This document shows, piece by piece, positions 48,110-56,763 of a stretch of 64,000 nucleotides of DNA. Below the pieces are notes generated by a model that saw only the letters and a program-made list of their open reading frames with translations, was not told the origin of the DNA and did not search any database. Numbering within the stretch: the stretch's first letter is position 1; every line of letters starts with the position of its first letter. The stretch is from NCBI RefSeq assembly GCF_024171725.1, contig NZ_JAMTCG010000002.1, positions 310,001 to 374,000 on the forward strand. Direction: 5' to 3'. This DNA comes from Williamsia serinedens. GTDB taxonomy: Bacteria; Actinomycetota; Actinomycetes; Mycobacteriales; Mycobacteriaceae. The position numbers and the translations under genes are program-made.

Positions 48110-49424
48110 GCGTCTCGTCATCGTCGCCGTGGCGATGGCCGCTGCTCCCGCCGGCCTGTTCCTCGCTGCCCCGTCGAGCCACGGGGACATCGTCGGTATC
48201 ACCCCGCAACCACCCGGGTTCCCCTGGGAATCCACCACAGTCGCCTCGGCGTGGGGACTGCTCGCGGCCCTCGCCGTCTGCGTCGGCGCACGGCGCGTTG
48301 CCGACGCGCTGTTCGTCGGCGGCATCGCCGCAGTCGTACTCCTGGTGGTGAGCATCAGCTCGGCACCGCCAACGGTTCTGACCACCGTCGCCGCCGGGGT
48401 CCTGCTCGGTGCCGCACTACAGCTCGCCCGGGCTGCCGACAGTCGGAGCTGTGCGGTCGCGGTCGTCATCGGCGCGGTGGTGGGGATCCTCGTCGCACCG
48501 CTCCTCGCGCGGGTCCGGGCCGACGGGTTCGGTGGTCCGCGGCGATACGCTGATTTCCTGCCGTCGGGACAGGTTTCCGGCACGAGCACCGTGGATCTCG
48601 GCGCTGCCGTCCTCGGGACACTGAGCATGCTCGTCCTCATCGCGTGCCTTGTCACCCGATGGCGAACCACGGTTGCCGCGCCTGCACGCGGACCCATACT
48701 GGGAGCTGCCGCGCTGGTGGTCGGCGGTGCCCTCGTGCACTGGTGGTTCCTGCGGTTCATCTCGGACTCGCTGAGGGATGAGACCCGAACCGGACTGCAC
48801 ACGTTCTACGGCGGGTACGTGCTGCTGGGACTCGCGGTGGTGGCTGCGATGGTGCACGTCGGTCGAACCAGTCTCGTGTGGGTGGCAGCCGCCGCCTCGA
48901 CGACCGCGATCGCGACCGATGGCACGACCTCGGGCGGTGCCGCAGTGGCGTCGATGACTGTGGTCCTCGTCGCCGTCGCCGCGAACGTCACCACCACGGT
49001 GCTCCGGCGCACGGCGACGGATCACCGGGCACGCGGCGTGGTGATCGCGGTCGTGCTTCTCGCGGTGTTCAGCGCGACCCAGTTCGTCACGGAGGAGCCC
49101 TGGGCCGTCGTGCCGATCCTGCTGGGCCCGTTCGGCGTCCCCGTCGTCGTGACGATGGCGATCGCTGCGGCGGTGGTCGCGGGTCGACCGGAGCCGGCCA
49201 CCGTCGTCGGAGCGCTCGCGCTGCTCGTGCTCACGCGTCTGACCACCGGCACCGACTTCGGGTGGACCTCGTACACCCCGCTGAGCGACGGCGCGGGGTT
49301 CGACGGGATCGCGAGCTCACCGTCATCGACACCACAGACGGTGGCGGCGCTCATCGCGCTTGGTCTGTGTGGCGTCGTCGCCGCGGTGCTCGCACGCCGC
49401 CCGACGGCCTCACGACAGTTTTGA
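48102..49424 (+). CDS. polytopic membrane protein of unknown function, tandem copy B
   Basis: A 440-residue protein with about twelve helices. After a signal-like first helix comes an external loop (SSHGDIVGITPQPPGFPWES), a second loop with RRYADFLPSGQVSGTSTVDL, then GAAVLGTLSMLVLIACLVTR and WR, which parallels copy A. Near the C terminus TDFGWTSYTPLSDGAGFDG is a striking external motif just before the last helix. The ATG at 48102 lies inside the end of copy A (8-nt overlap), so the pair is co-translated. I recognise no family. Confidence 0.8.
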   Translation: MRERLVIVAVAMAAAPAGLFLAAPSSHGDIVGITPQPPGFPWESTTVASAWGLLAALAVCVGARRVADALFVGGIAAVVLLVVSISSAPPTVLTTVAAGVLLGAALQLARAADSRSCAVAVVIGAVVGILVAPLLARVRADGFGGPRRYADFLPSGQVSGTSTVDLGAAVLGTLSMLVLIACLVTRWRTTVAAPARGPILGAAALVVGGALVHWWFLRFISDSLRDETRTGLHTFYGGYVLLGLAVVAAMVHVGRTSLVWVAAAASTTAIATDGTTSGGAAVASMTVVLVAVAANVTTTVLRRTATDHRARGVVIAVVLLAVFSATQFVTEEPWAVVPILLGPFGVPVVVTMAIAAAVVAGRPEPATVVGALALLVLTRLTTGTDFGWTSYTPLSDGAGFDGIASSPSSTPQTVAALIALGLCGVVAAVLARRPTASRQF

Positions 49425-49527
49425 ATCCTGTGCACGACGTCGCACCTGACGGCATCGATTGCGAGACAGTAGCGAAGCAATGGATCAGCGCCGACGATGA
49501 GGGCACCAACGGCCGAGGAGGACGTCG

Positions 49528-49689
49528 ATGACGAGCAGCGAAGCCGCTCGGTCAGCACAACCGGCCCGGCGACGCTCGCGTAGTTCTCTGGAGGCGGCTG
49601 CGCGGATCGCGGAACGGGCGAGCAGACGAACCGGGCGACCCGTCAGCGATCGAGCACGACAGCTTCTCGAGGAGCAGCGGCGCCGGTGA
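49528..49689 (+). CDS. small basic protein, 53 residues
   Basis: A short frame from ATG 49528 with GAGGAGG 6 nt before it. It is Arg/Ala/Ser-rich (ARSAQPARRRSRSS), then an amphipathic helix LEAAARIAERASRRTGRPVS, ending ARQLLEEQRRR. The excellent ribosome site favours a real gene. It could be a small DNA- or RNA-binding protein or antitoxin-like. It lies between the membrane-protein pair and a convergent SDR gene. Confidence 0.5.
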   Translation: MTSSEAARSAQPARRRSRSSLEAAARIAERASRRTGRPVSDRARQLLEEQRRR

Positions 49690-49712
49690 CGACGTCCGGC
49701 CGCCCGCAGATC

Positions 49713-50603
49713 TCAGTGACCTGACTCGACGACCGCGCCCGACTCGATGTTGCGGGCGCTGGTGGAGCGGCCGAGGGCGGCGACCTCGGCGTCCATCTTG
49801 GGGATGATGTGCGGCGCCTGCTGCAGCGACGACTGCTCGCCGACCTTCGACGTGATCACCGACCGCAGCGTGCCGATCGCGCCGACCCAGCCGGGCACGT
49901 AGACGCGGCGCTTGCGCTTCTCGAGACCGGAGATGAACGCGTCGACGCACTTGTCGACGGTGGTGGTCTGGCTCAGCGGGCCGGGCAGGTTCGAGAGCAT
50001 CTCGGCGAACGCCGACAGGTCCTTCTTGGCATCCTGGACGAGCGGGGTGTCGATCCACGACATGTGCGCCGAGCCGACGTCGACCCCGAGGTGCTTCACC
50101 TCGAGACGCAGTGCGCTGGCGAACATCTCGGCGCCAGCCTTGCTCGCGTTGTAGGCCGCGAGACCGGGGGCCGGCGTGAACGCGGCGAGCGACGACACCA
50201 CGAGGATGTACCCCTTGCGCTCGATCACCGACGGCAATGCGGCCCGCACCGTGTGGAAGACGCCGGTGACGTTGATGTCGACGACCCTGCGGAAGGCGTT
50301 CGGGTCGACGTTGAGGACGGACCCGTAGGAGGCGATGCCGGCGTTCGCGAGCACCATGTCGATCCCGCCGAACTTCGCGACGCCAGCGTCGACGGCGGCC
50401 TGCATGCTCGCCAGATCGGTCACGTCGGCGACGGCACTCACCGCGGAGTCGCCCAGTTCGTCGGCGACGAGCGCGAGGGTGCTCTCCTCGATGTCGGCGA
50501 TGACGACCTTGCCGCCGCGCTTCACCACCGCCTTGGCGGTCTCGTAGCCGATGCCGCGCGCGGCACCCGTGATGAGGACGACTTTGCCCCTAAGCGACGC
50601 CAT
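49713..50603 (-). CDS. SDR-family oxidoreductase
   Basis: A 296-residue classical short-chain dehydrogenase. The nucleotide-binding motif is TGAARGIG (about 12-19), followed by NAG in VLANAGIAS, catalytic Ser in VVSSLAAF, and Tyr/Lys in YNASKAG. The C-terminal extension (about 240-296), including KRRVYVPGWVGAIGTLRSVI, is typical of mycobacterial membrane-associated SDRs acting on lipids or ketones. ATG 50603 is in the family position. It is co-oriented with, and 49 nt downstream of, the TetR gene, so it may share that regulation. Confidence 0.9.
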   Translation of the reverse strand: MASLRGKVVLITGAARGIGYETAKAVVKRGGKVVIADIEESTLALVADELGDSAVSAVADVTDLASMQAAVDAGVAKFGGIDMVLANAGIASYGSVLNVDPNAFRRVVDINVTGVFHTVRAALPSVIERKGYILVVSSLAAFTPAPGLAAYNASKAGAEMFASALRLEVKHLGVDVGSAHMSWIDTPLVQDAKKDLSAFAEMLSNLPGPLSQTTTVDKCVDAFISGLEKRKRRVYVPGWVGAIGTLRSVITSKVGEQSSLQQAPHIIPKMDAEVAALGRSTSARNIESGAVVESGH

Positions 50604-50652
50604 GACGCGCACCCTTCTTCGACTGCGGGCCCGGTGTCGGCCCGATCACACC

Positions 50653-51189
50653 CTAGGACCCACGCCGGAGTCCGTCGACGAGCACGTCGAGCAGACGGGG
50701 CACTCGGTCGTCCCACTCGTCGGCGGTGACCTGTGTGAGGAACCAGGTCATGAGGATGACGTCCCGGGCGTCGATGCCCTCTCGGAATTCGCCGGCGGCA
50801 CGGCCCGCGTCGAGCAGCGCGGTCACCGCCTCGCCCAGCCGACCGTGGGTGGTCGACGAGACGTCGGACCACGTCGACGCCGAGACCGCGGTCATCACAC
50901 CGCGTTTCACCACGGCGTAATCGGCGAGACGCGCCAACCAGCGTCGGAGGCCCGCGACCGCGTCGTCTCCGGACGCCTCCTGACGTGCGAGGAGCGCGAG
51001 ATCGTCGATCTCGGCGGTGTAGACGGCGCCGATGAGCGCGTCACGGTCGGCGAAGTGCCGGTAGAGCGTCCCCTGACCGACACCGGCCGCCCGCGCCACC
51101 TGGCTCAGCGACAGGTCGGCACCGTCCACGAGAAGCGCGCGCGCAGCGTCGAGAATCTGCGCGCGGTTCCGCTCGGCGTCGCTGCGCAT
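50653..51189 (-). CDS. TetR-family transcriptional regulator
   Basis: A 178-residue TetR protein starting at ATG 51189 with GGAGACC upstream. The helix-turn-helix is near the N terminus (AQILDAARALLVDGADLSLS, then VARAAGVGQGTLYRHFADR). The ligand domain follows. It is divergent from the SDR gene at 51289, and two 21-bp operator-like palindromes lie between them, so it almost certainly represses that SDR and itself. Confidence 0.93.
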   Translation of the reverse strand: MRSDAERNRAQILDAARALLVDGADLSLSQVARAAGVGQGTLYRHFADRDALIGAVYTAEIDDLALLARQEASGDDAVAGLRRWLARLADYAVVKRGVMTAVSASTWSDVSSTTHGRLGEAVTALLDAGRAAGEFREGIDARDVILMTWFLTQVTADEWDDRVPRLLDVLVDGLRRGS

Positions 51190-51214
51190 CGGGTCTCCTC
51201 CGATCGGCACGTGC

Positions 51215-51235
51215 AAACGGATGGGTTGTCCGCTT
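51215..51235. promoter_or_regulatory. TetR operator-like site O1
   Basis: A 21-bp site: left arm AAACGGAT, 5-nt centre GGGTT, right arm GTCCGCTT, six of eight positions paired. It shares its right arm exactly with O2. The centre is 33 bp from that of O2, about three helical turns. Confidence 0.65.
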
Positions 51236-51247
51236 ACAGTGGGCGGC

Positions 51248-51268
51248 AAGCGGACAGGTCGTCCGCTT
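51248..51268. promoter_or_regulatory. TetR operator-like site O2
   Basis: A perfect palindrome: AAGCGGAC (51248-51255), 5-nt centre, GTCCGCTT (51261-51268), 20 nt before the SDR ATG. Confidence 0.75.
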
Positions 51269-51288
51269 CTCGTCAGGAGGGTAGCGCC

Positions 51289-52029
51289 ATGTCCGCACTC
51301 GACCATCTCGTCGTCGCTATCACCGGGGCTGGGTCCGGGATCGGTGAGGCCACCGCACGGCGCCTCGCCCGTGCCGGCGCGGCCGTCGTCGTGGGTGGGC
51401 GCCGCGCGGACCGGCTGGAGGCCGTCGCCGACGGCATCCGGTCGTCCGGTGGGCGCCCGGCCGTGGCCACCGTGGACGTCACGTCCCGCGAGGAGATGCA
51501 CGCGTTCGTCGCCGCGGCGGTCGAGGAGTTCGGCAGGCTGGACGTCCTCGTCGCCAACGCGGGGATAGGGCCGATCTCGCGGATCGACGCGCAGCGCGTC
51601 GACGACTGGGACGCGATGATCGACATCAACGTCCGCGGGGTGCTCCACGGGATCGACGCCGCGCTGCCGGTCTTCCGCGAGCAGGGTCGCGGGCACTTCG
51701 TGACCATCGTGTCGACGGCGGGCATCAAGATCGTGCCCACCATGGGCGTGTACGCCGGCACCAAGAACGCGGTGCGCACGATTCTCGAGGCGTTCCGCCA
51801 GGAGTCGACCGACGGGGTGGTCAAGACGACCGCGATCTCCCCCGGCTTCGTCCGGACGGAGTTCGCGTCGTCGGTCACCGACCCCGGGATCCGCGCCGAG
51901 ATCGAACGCGGGATGACCACCGCAGGACTCGACCCCGACGCGGTCGCGCGGGCGGTCGAGTTCGCCGTGGATCAGCCCTGGGACGTCGAGATCGGTGATC
52001 TGACGATCCGTCCCGTCACCCAGGGCTGA
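51289..52029 (+). CDS. SDR-family oxidoreductase (NADP-binding)
   Basis: A 246-residue SDR. The Rossmann motif is TGAGSGIG, the Arg-rich end of strand 2 (VGGRRADRLEAV) favours NADP(H), and NAG is in VANAGIGPI. Catalytic Ser is in VSTAGIKI, and Tyr/Lys in YAGTKNA. ATG 51289 has a GGAGGG site. It resembles YdfG-type 3-hydroxy acid or serine dehydrogenases. Regulation by the divergent TetR is strongly suggested by O1 and O2. Confidence 0.92.
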   Translation: MSALDHLVVAITGAGSGIGEATARRLARAGAAVVVGGRRADRLEAVADGIRSSGGRPAVATVDVTSREEMHAFVAAAVEEFGRLDVLVANAGIGPISRIDAQRVDDWDAMIDINVRGVLHGIDAALPVFREQGRGHFVTIVSTAGIKIVPTMGVYAGTKNAVRTILEAFRQESTDGVVKTTAISPGFVRTEFASSVTDPGIRAEIERGMTTAGLDPDAVARAVEFAVDQPWDVEIGDLTIRPVTQG

Positions 52030-52054
52030 TCCGTGGCGGCGCCGATATGCCGAC

Positions 52055-52471
52055 TCAGAAGAAGTCGGCACCCTTCTTCGGCGGATCCGCGGCGAGCGCG
52101 GTGTTCTCGTCGGGACTGAACGCCCGCGACCGCGAGAGGAAGCGGACCCCTTCCGGGGCCTCCAGGCTGAACCCGGCGCCGCGCCCGGGGACGACGTCGA
52201 GGATCAGCTGGGTGTGCTTCCACAGTTCGAACTGATCACCGTTGATCCAGACCCGTACCGGCGGAAGCGGATCCGGCAGGGCGATCTCGCCGAGCAGGAT
52301 GTCGCGCTGTCCCACCCGGTAGTCGCCGACCGGGTAACACATCGGCGCCGACCCGTCGCAGCAGCCACCGGACTGGTGGATCATGAGCCCGCCGTGCAGC
52401 TCCGACAGCTTGGTCAGGAGCTGCACGGCGGAGTCCTGGGCGACCGCGCGCGGGGGCGCCTGAGTGATCAG
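52055..52471 (-). CDS. DUF779 protein paired with aldehyde dehydrogenase
   Basis: A protein of about 138 residues with the DUF779 signature [16 protein letters not shown] and the downstream segments [20 protein letters not shown] and [13 protein letters not shown]. The family almost always sits next to aldehyde or alcohol dehydrogenases; its Cys-rich site suggests metal or substrate-adduct binding. No ATG or GTG is suitably placed. The best start is a CTG at 52471 that overlaps the aldehyde dehydrogenase stop as CTGA, with AAGGGG 5 nt upstream; a GTG at 52426 would cut into the conserved part. Confidence 0.85.
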   Translation of the reverse strand: MITQAPPRAVAQDSAVQLLTKLSELHGGLMIHQSGGCCDGSAPMCYPVGDYRVGQRDILLGEIALPDPLPPVRVWINGDQFELWKHTQLILDVVPGRGAGFSLEAPEGVRFLSRSRAFSPDENTALAADPPKKGADFF

Positions 52472-53991
52472 AAGAACCCCTTGGCGTTCTGCGCGTACCC
52501 CACGAGCAGGTTCTTCGTCTGCTGGTAGTGGTCGAGCATCATCGCGTGGTTCTCCCGGCCGATGCCCGACTGCTTGTAGCCGCCGAACGCCGCGTGCGCC
52601 GGGTAGTCGTGGTAGGTGTTCGTCCACACGCGACCGGCCTGGATGTCGCGGCCGGCGCGGTAGGCGCGGGCACCGTCACGCGACCAGACGCCCGCCCCGA
52701 GCCCGTAGAGGGTGTCGTTGGCGATCGACATCGCGTTCTCGTAGTCGGAGAACGACGTCAGCGCGAGCACCGGGCCGAAGATCTCCTCCTGGAAGATCCG
52801 CATGCTGTTGCTGCCCTCGAAGACGGTCGGCTTGATGTAGTAGCCACCCGAGAGGTCGCCGCCGAGGTCGGCCGGCTCACCACCGGTGAGGACCTTCGCG
52901 CCCTCCTCGCGACCGATGTTCAGGTACGAGGTGATCTTCTCGAACTGGTCGTTGGAGGCCTGCGCGCCCATCATCGTGTCGGTGTCGAGCGGGTTGCCCT
53001 GCTTGATCTGCTCGACGCGCTTGACCGCGAGGTCGACGAAGTCGGAGTAGATCGACTGCTGGACCAGCGCGCGACTCGGGCAGGTGCAGACCTCGCCCTG
53101 GTTGAGCGCGAACATGGTGAAGCCCTCGAGCGCACGGTCGCGGAAGCCGTCGTCGGCCGCCATCACGTCGTCGAAGAAGATGTTCGGGCTCTTGCCGCCG
53201 AGCTCCAGCGTCACCGGGATGAGGTTCTCCGACGCGTACTGCATGATCAGCCGGCCGGTGGTGGTCTCACCGGTGAACGCGATCTTGCGGATCCGGTTGC
53301 TCGACGCCAGCGGCTTGCCGGCCTCGACACCGAAGCCGTTCACGATGTTGACCACACCGTCGGGCAGCAGGTCCGAGATGAGGCTCATCAGGTACAGGAT
53401 CGACGCCGGCGTCTGCTCGGCCGGCTTGAGGACGACGGCGTTGCCGGCGGCCAGCGCGGGGGCGAGCTTCCACACCGCCATGAGGATCGGGAAGTTCCAC
53501 GGGATGATCTGCCCGACGACGCCGAGCGGCTCGTGGAAGTGGTAGGCGACGGTGTCCTCGTCGATCTGCGAGAGCGACCCCTCCTGCGCGCGGATCGCGC
53601 CGGCGAAGTAGCGGAAGTGGTCGATCGCGAGCGGGATGTCGGCGGCGAGCGTCTCGCGAACGGCCTTGCCGTTCTCCCACGACTCGGCGACGGCGATCTT
53701 CTCGAGGTTCTGCTCCATCCGGTCGGCGATGCGCAGCAGGACCTGCGCGCGCTCGGCGGGGGCGGTCTTGCCCCAGGCCGGTGCGGCGGCGTGCGCGGCG
53801 TCGAGGGCGAGGTCGATGTCCTCGGCGGTCGAGCGGGCGACCTCACAGAACGTCTTGCCGTTCACCGGCGAGGGGTTCTCGAAGTACTGGCCCTTCGTGG
53901 GCGCGATCCACTTGCCCCCGATGAAGTTCTCGTAGCGCGACTCGAACGACATGACGGCACCGTCGGTGCCCGGGTTGGCGAAAACCGGCAT
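52468..53991 (-). CDS. NAD-dependent aldehyde dehydrogenase (acetaldehyde type)
   Basis: A 507-residue ALDH of the ExaC/AldB type that oxidises short aliphatic aldehydes. Key elements are [10 protein letters not shown], the Lys of [21 protein letters not shown], general base Glu263 (LELGGKSPN), nucleophile Cys302 (GEVCTCPSR), and [13 protein letters not shown] start it at ATG 53991 with a GGGAGAGAG site; the longer frame to 54120 is not supported. It is coupled to the DUF779 gene. The GAF-type activator encoded at 55412-56680 is of the kind that controls such genes. Confidence 0.94.
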   Translation of the reverse strand: MPVFANPGTDGAVMSFESRYENFIGGKWIAPTKGQYFENPSPVNGKTFCEVARSTAEDIDLALDAAHAAAPAWGKTAPAERAQVLLRIADRMEQNLEKIAVAESWENGKAVRETLAADIPLAIDHFRYFAGAIRAQEGSLSQIDEDTVAYHFHEPLGVVGQIIPWNFPILMAVWKLAPALAAGNAVVLKPAEQTPASILYLMSLISDLLPDGVVNIVNGFGVEAGKPLASSNRIRKIAFTGETTTGRLIMQYASENLIPVTLELGGKSPNIFFDDVMAADDGFRDRALEGFTMFALNQGEVCTCPSRALVQQSIYSDFVDLAVKRVEQIKQGNPLDTDTMMGAQASNDQFEKITSYLNIGREEGAKVLTGGEPADLGGDLSGGYYIKPTVFEGSNSMRIFQEEIFGPVLALTSFSDYENAMSIANDTLYGLGAGVWSRDGARAYRAGRDIQAGRVWTNTYHDYPAHAAFGGYKQSGIGRENHAMMLDHYQQTKNLLVGYAQNAKGFF

Positions 53992-54094
53992 TGGTCTCTC
54001 TCCCTCACTGCCCTGATGGTTTGTGATGTGCATCACCGATGCTACGCAGGCAACGTTGCAGGTCCGTTGCATCGGCGACGACGCCCGATCCGCG

Positions 54095-54100
54095 TAGGTT
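54095..54100 (+). promoter_or_regulatory. -10-like hexamer 7 nt before the SRPBCC ATG
   Basis: TAGGTT is followed by 7 nt and ATG 54108, in line with a leaderless transcript. The GAGGG within those 7 nt is too close to the ATG to be a good ribosome site. Confidence 0.35.
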
Positions 54101-54107
54101 CGAGGGC

Positions 54108-54575
54108 ATGAGTCAGCCACAGGTCAGTCCCGTCGACGTCGGATCCCACAAGGTCGCCCGCCGCGTGACCGTGAACGCGCCCGCCGCGGAACTGTTCGCC
54201 CTCGCCGCGAACCCGCATCGTCACCACGAGCTCGACGGGTCGGGCACCGTCCGTGACTCGACCGTGAAGGGCCCCGAGAAGCTGTCGACCGGCGACAAGT
54301 TCAGCGTCGGGATGAAGCAGTTCGGCTTGCCCTACAAGATCACCTCGACCGCGACCGAGATCGTCGACGGCCAGACCGTCGAGTGGCAGCACCCCATGGG
54401 TCACAAGTGGCGCTGGGACTTCCGGGAGACCTCACCCGGTGTCACCGAGGTGACCGAGACCTTCGACTACACGACGGCGCGTTCGCCGAAGTTCCTCGAG
54501 ATCACCGGCTACGACAAGAAGAACGGCGAGGGCATCAGCAACACACTCGCCAAGCTGGCGCAGCGCTACAGCTGA
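54108..54575 (+). CDS. SRPBCC (START-like) ligand-binding protein
   Basis: A 155-residue protein of the polyketide cyclase/dehydrase superfamily: [20 protein letters not shown] at the N terminus, the strand [36 protein letters not shown], and a C-terminal helix. It forms a single hydrophobic cavity for a lipid or aromatic ligand. It is divergent from the aldehyde dehydrogenase. No catalytic residue can be named. Confidence 0.86.
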   Translation: MSQPQVSPVDVGSHKVARRVTVNAPAAELFALAANPHRHHELDGSGTVRDSTVKGPEKLSTGDKFSVGMKQFGLPYKITSTATEIVDGQTVEWQHPMGHKWRWDFRETSPGVTEVTETFDYTTARSPKFLEITGYDKKNGEGISNTLAKLAQRYS

Positions 54576-54588
54576 GGAGACGCAGCGG

Positions 54589-55371
54589 TCAGCGCACGCG
54601 CGGTGCGGCGAGGGTGACGCCCGAGTAGTCGATGGTGCCGCCCGAGTAGCTGCGGTCGGCGAACAGGCGCCGCAGCTGCGGGCTCCCCGCCGTCGACAGG
54701 CGGATCCGCGTGGGGGCGGTCGTCAGCGACATGGCACCGAGGTCGTCGAAACCCGTTCTGCCGCATACGCCGTCGGCGTCGACCTGCTCGAGGCCGGAGA
54801 CCGCGGAGAGCAGCCGCGTGGTGAGCGATCCGGCGGCGAACCGCGGGACCCCGATGTGCCTGGACGTCCCGGGTGACTCGGCCGTGATCGCGACGGACCA
54901 GTCGCCGTCGGGTCGCGCACCCGTCACGGTGACGGTGCTGTCGGCGACGGGGTCACCGGAGAAGTCGGCCAGCACCTTGGGCAGGGCCCAGTTCTCGCGG
55001 CCACCGCGCATCGTGGCCGCGGAGTCGACGGGCAGGAACGGGATGTGGCCGAAGACCCCGCCCAGGCGCGCGTAGAGGATCGCCCCGCCGAGCTCGTGGT
55101 ATCCACCGACCGGTGTCTCGCTGTAGGTGACCGCGAAACCGACGCGCAGCAGCGGTCGGGCGCCCCGCCGGAGCGCGGCCGGTAGCAGTTCGCGGTCGTC
55201 GGAGCGCGCTCGGGTCGACCACCACACGCCGCGGCCAGCTATGCGCCACGGTGCCGGGCTCCCGTGGTCGGGCGTCTGCAGGAGCATCTCGTCGGTCGCG
55301 ACGCCCTCGGGGACGGTCGAGGGCAGGTCGGTCCACCGGAATCCCCGGTGCAGCGCGCTGGTCGACATCAT
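54589..55371 (-). CDS. acetoacetate decarboxylase-family protein
   Basis: A 260-residue protein of the ADC-like fold. Diagnostic segments are VTYSETPVGGYHELG and LPVDSAATMRGGRENWALPK, which carries the conserved R-E-N-W-x-L-P-K. In true acetoacetate decarboxylase a Lys pair forms the Schiff base; here that pair is not evident, and many actinobacterial relatives are hydratases or aldolases. Two adjacent ATGs (55371, 55368) are possible starts, with no clear ribosome site. An operator-like palindrome lies directly upstream. Confidence 0.83.
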   Translation of the reverse strand: MMSTSALHRGFRWTDLPSTVPEGVATDEMLLQTPDHGSPAPWRIAGRGVWWSTRARSDDRELLPAALRRGARPLLRVGFAVTYSETPVGGYHELGGAILYARLGGVFGHIPFLPVDSAATMRGGRENWALPKVLADFSGDPVADSTVTVTGARPDGDWSVAITAESPGTSRHIGVPRFAAGSLTTRLLSAVSGLEQVDADGVCGRTGFDDLGAMSLTTAPTRIRLSTAGSPQLRRLFADRSYSGGTIDYSGVTLAAPRVR

Positions 55372-55397
55372 TGGAACAAGCTAACAGATCTGTTCCA
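55372..55397. promoter_or_regulatory. palindrome upstream of the ADC-family gene
   Basis: Arms TGGAACA (55372-55378) and TGTTCCA (55391-55397) are perfect inverted copies with a 12-nt spacer. The right side overlaps a perfect 12-bp palindrome AACAGATCTGTT (55383-55394). It directly precedes the start codon, as expected for a repressor site. Confidence 0.5.
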
Positions 55398-55411
55398 TTG
55401 GTTGAAGGGTC

Positions 55412-56680
55412 CTAGAGCCGGACACCGAGTCGTCGGTCCACGAGTGCGGCGCGTCCTCGGGCGCGGGCGGTCTCCACGGAGTCGGACGGCATGCGCCGGG
55501 CCAACGCGTGCCAGGCCGCCGCGTCGTCGCGACCGTGGACCGACGCGGTCCAGGCGCGCAACCCGGCCGGGTCGCTGCCCCCGAGAGCGAGACCGCGGAG
55601 ATCGGCGAGGACCTCCTCGAGGATCGCGGTGACGCCGGGTGCCCGGGAGTCGGCGGCCAGGCCGCCACGACCGAGCGCCGCGACCGCTCCCGCCACGTCG
55701 CCGCGACGAGCCCGGTCGACGACGCCGGCGATGTCGCAACCGATCGGCACACCCGCCCGATAGGGGCGGGACAGCACCACGTCGGACCCGAGGTCACGCC
55801 GGAGACGGGAGATCTCGGCGCGGACGGTCACCGCGTCGACACCGTCCTCCGACAGCGCCATCGCGAGCTGCTCGGTCGAGAGCCCGTCGCGGTGCCAGGC
55901 GAGCAGCAGGAGGATCTCGGCGTGCCGGGGGCTCAGCCGACGCGACGGGCCGGTCGGCGGGATCCACCGCGGGCCGTCGGCGTCGAGCACGGCGACCGTC
56001 GCGGGACGCGCCGGGTCGTCGGGTGCCGACAGGGTCGACAGGTCGACGGCACCCATCCGCAGGTGCAGTTCGATGGCGGAGACGACCGACCGCACCGCGG
56101 ACAGGGCGAAGGGCGCCGCCACCGGGTTGCCGCCCGTGACGTCGAGGACGCCGATGACGTGGCCGGTCACCGGGTCGTGGACGGGGGCGGCCGCGCAGTT
56201 CCACCCCTGGACGGGTTGGACGAAGTGCTCGGCGCCGACGATCTGCACTCCGCTGTCCACCGCGAGGGCCACACCGGGGGCGTTGGTCCCCACGACCTCC
56301 TCCGCCCAGACCGCCCCCTCGACGAAGTCGATCGCCGCGGCCCGGTCACGCGCCTCGTGATCACCCTCGACCCACAGCAGCCGCCCGTGCTCGTCGGTGA
56401 GGGCCATGACTACACCGGTGCCGGCGATGTCGTCGAGCATCAGCGACCGGATCATCGGACGGACGGCGGTCATCGGGTGCGTGGCGCGGTACCCGGTGAA
56501 GTCGTCGGGCCCGGCGACGGATTCCACGGTGGCCGTCGACGACGGGTCCACACCGCGGCGGAGCGACCGCATCCACGATTCCCGCACCACCGAGCGCACG
56601 TCCGGGGCGTCTCCGTCGGTCAGCATGCGCTCCAGCGCGGTCCGCACGGAGGCGTCGTGCCGGTCGGGACCAACGGTCAT
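55412..56680 (-). CDS. GAF-domain transcriptional regulator (AcoR-type N terminus, winged-helix C terminus)
   Basis: A 422-residue regulator. Residues 1-90 have the helical region of AcoR-like activators (SVVRESWMRSLRRGVDP). A GAF sensory domain follows (about 75-215; GTGVVMALTDEHGRLLWVEG; AEHFVQPVQGWNCAAAPVHD). There is no AAA+ sigma-54 module; instead the C-terminal part has a winged-helix-like region (PSRRLSPRHAEILLLLAWHR, EISRLRRDLGSDVV). ATG 56680 has a perfect AGGAGGT site. Such proteins regulate aldehyde/alcohol dehydrogenase genes in Mycobacteriales, so the nearby ALDH-DUF779 unit is the likely target (inferred). Confidence 0.9.
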   Translation of the reverse strand: MTVGPDRHDASVRTALERMLTDGDAPDVRSVVRESWMRSLRRGVDPSSTATVESVAGPDDFTGYRATHPMTAVRPMIRSLMLDDIAGTGVVMALTDEHGRLLWVEGDHEARDRAAAIDFVEGAVWAEEVVGTNAPGVALAVDSGVQIVGAEHFVQPVQGWNCAAAPVHDPVTGHVIGVLDVTGGNPVAAPFALSAVRSVVSAIELHLRMGAVDLSTLSAPDDPARPATVAVLDADGPRWIPPTGPSRRLSPRHAEILLLLAWHRDGLSTEQLAMALSEDGVDAVTVRAEISRLRRDLGSDVVLSRPYRAGVPIGCDIAGVVDRARRGDVAGAVAALGRGGLAADSRAPGVTAILEEVLADLRGLALGGSDPAGLRAWTASVHGRDDAAAWHALARRMPSDSVETARARGRAALVDRRLGVRL

Positions 56681-56763
56681 CGCACACCTCCTACCGCGCC
56701 TGTGTCGCGCGTCCCCATCGCGCACCATTGTGCCCTAGAGCACACCGTGCGCGTCGGGGCTGT

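Noticed and set aside
50653-52071. One 472-residue minus-strand protein containing the TetR sequence
   Set aside because: The upstream part is antisense to the SDR gene at 51289-52029. The TetR protein starts at ATG 51189 with its own ribosome site, and operators lie between.
52528-54111. A 527-codon plus-strand frame opposite the aldehyde dehydrogenase
   Set aside because: Shadow frame; the minus strand has all ALDH catalytic motifs.
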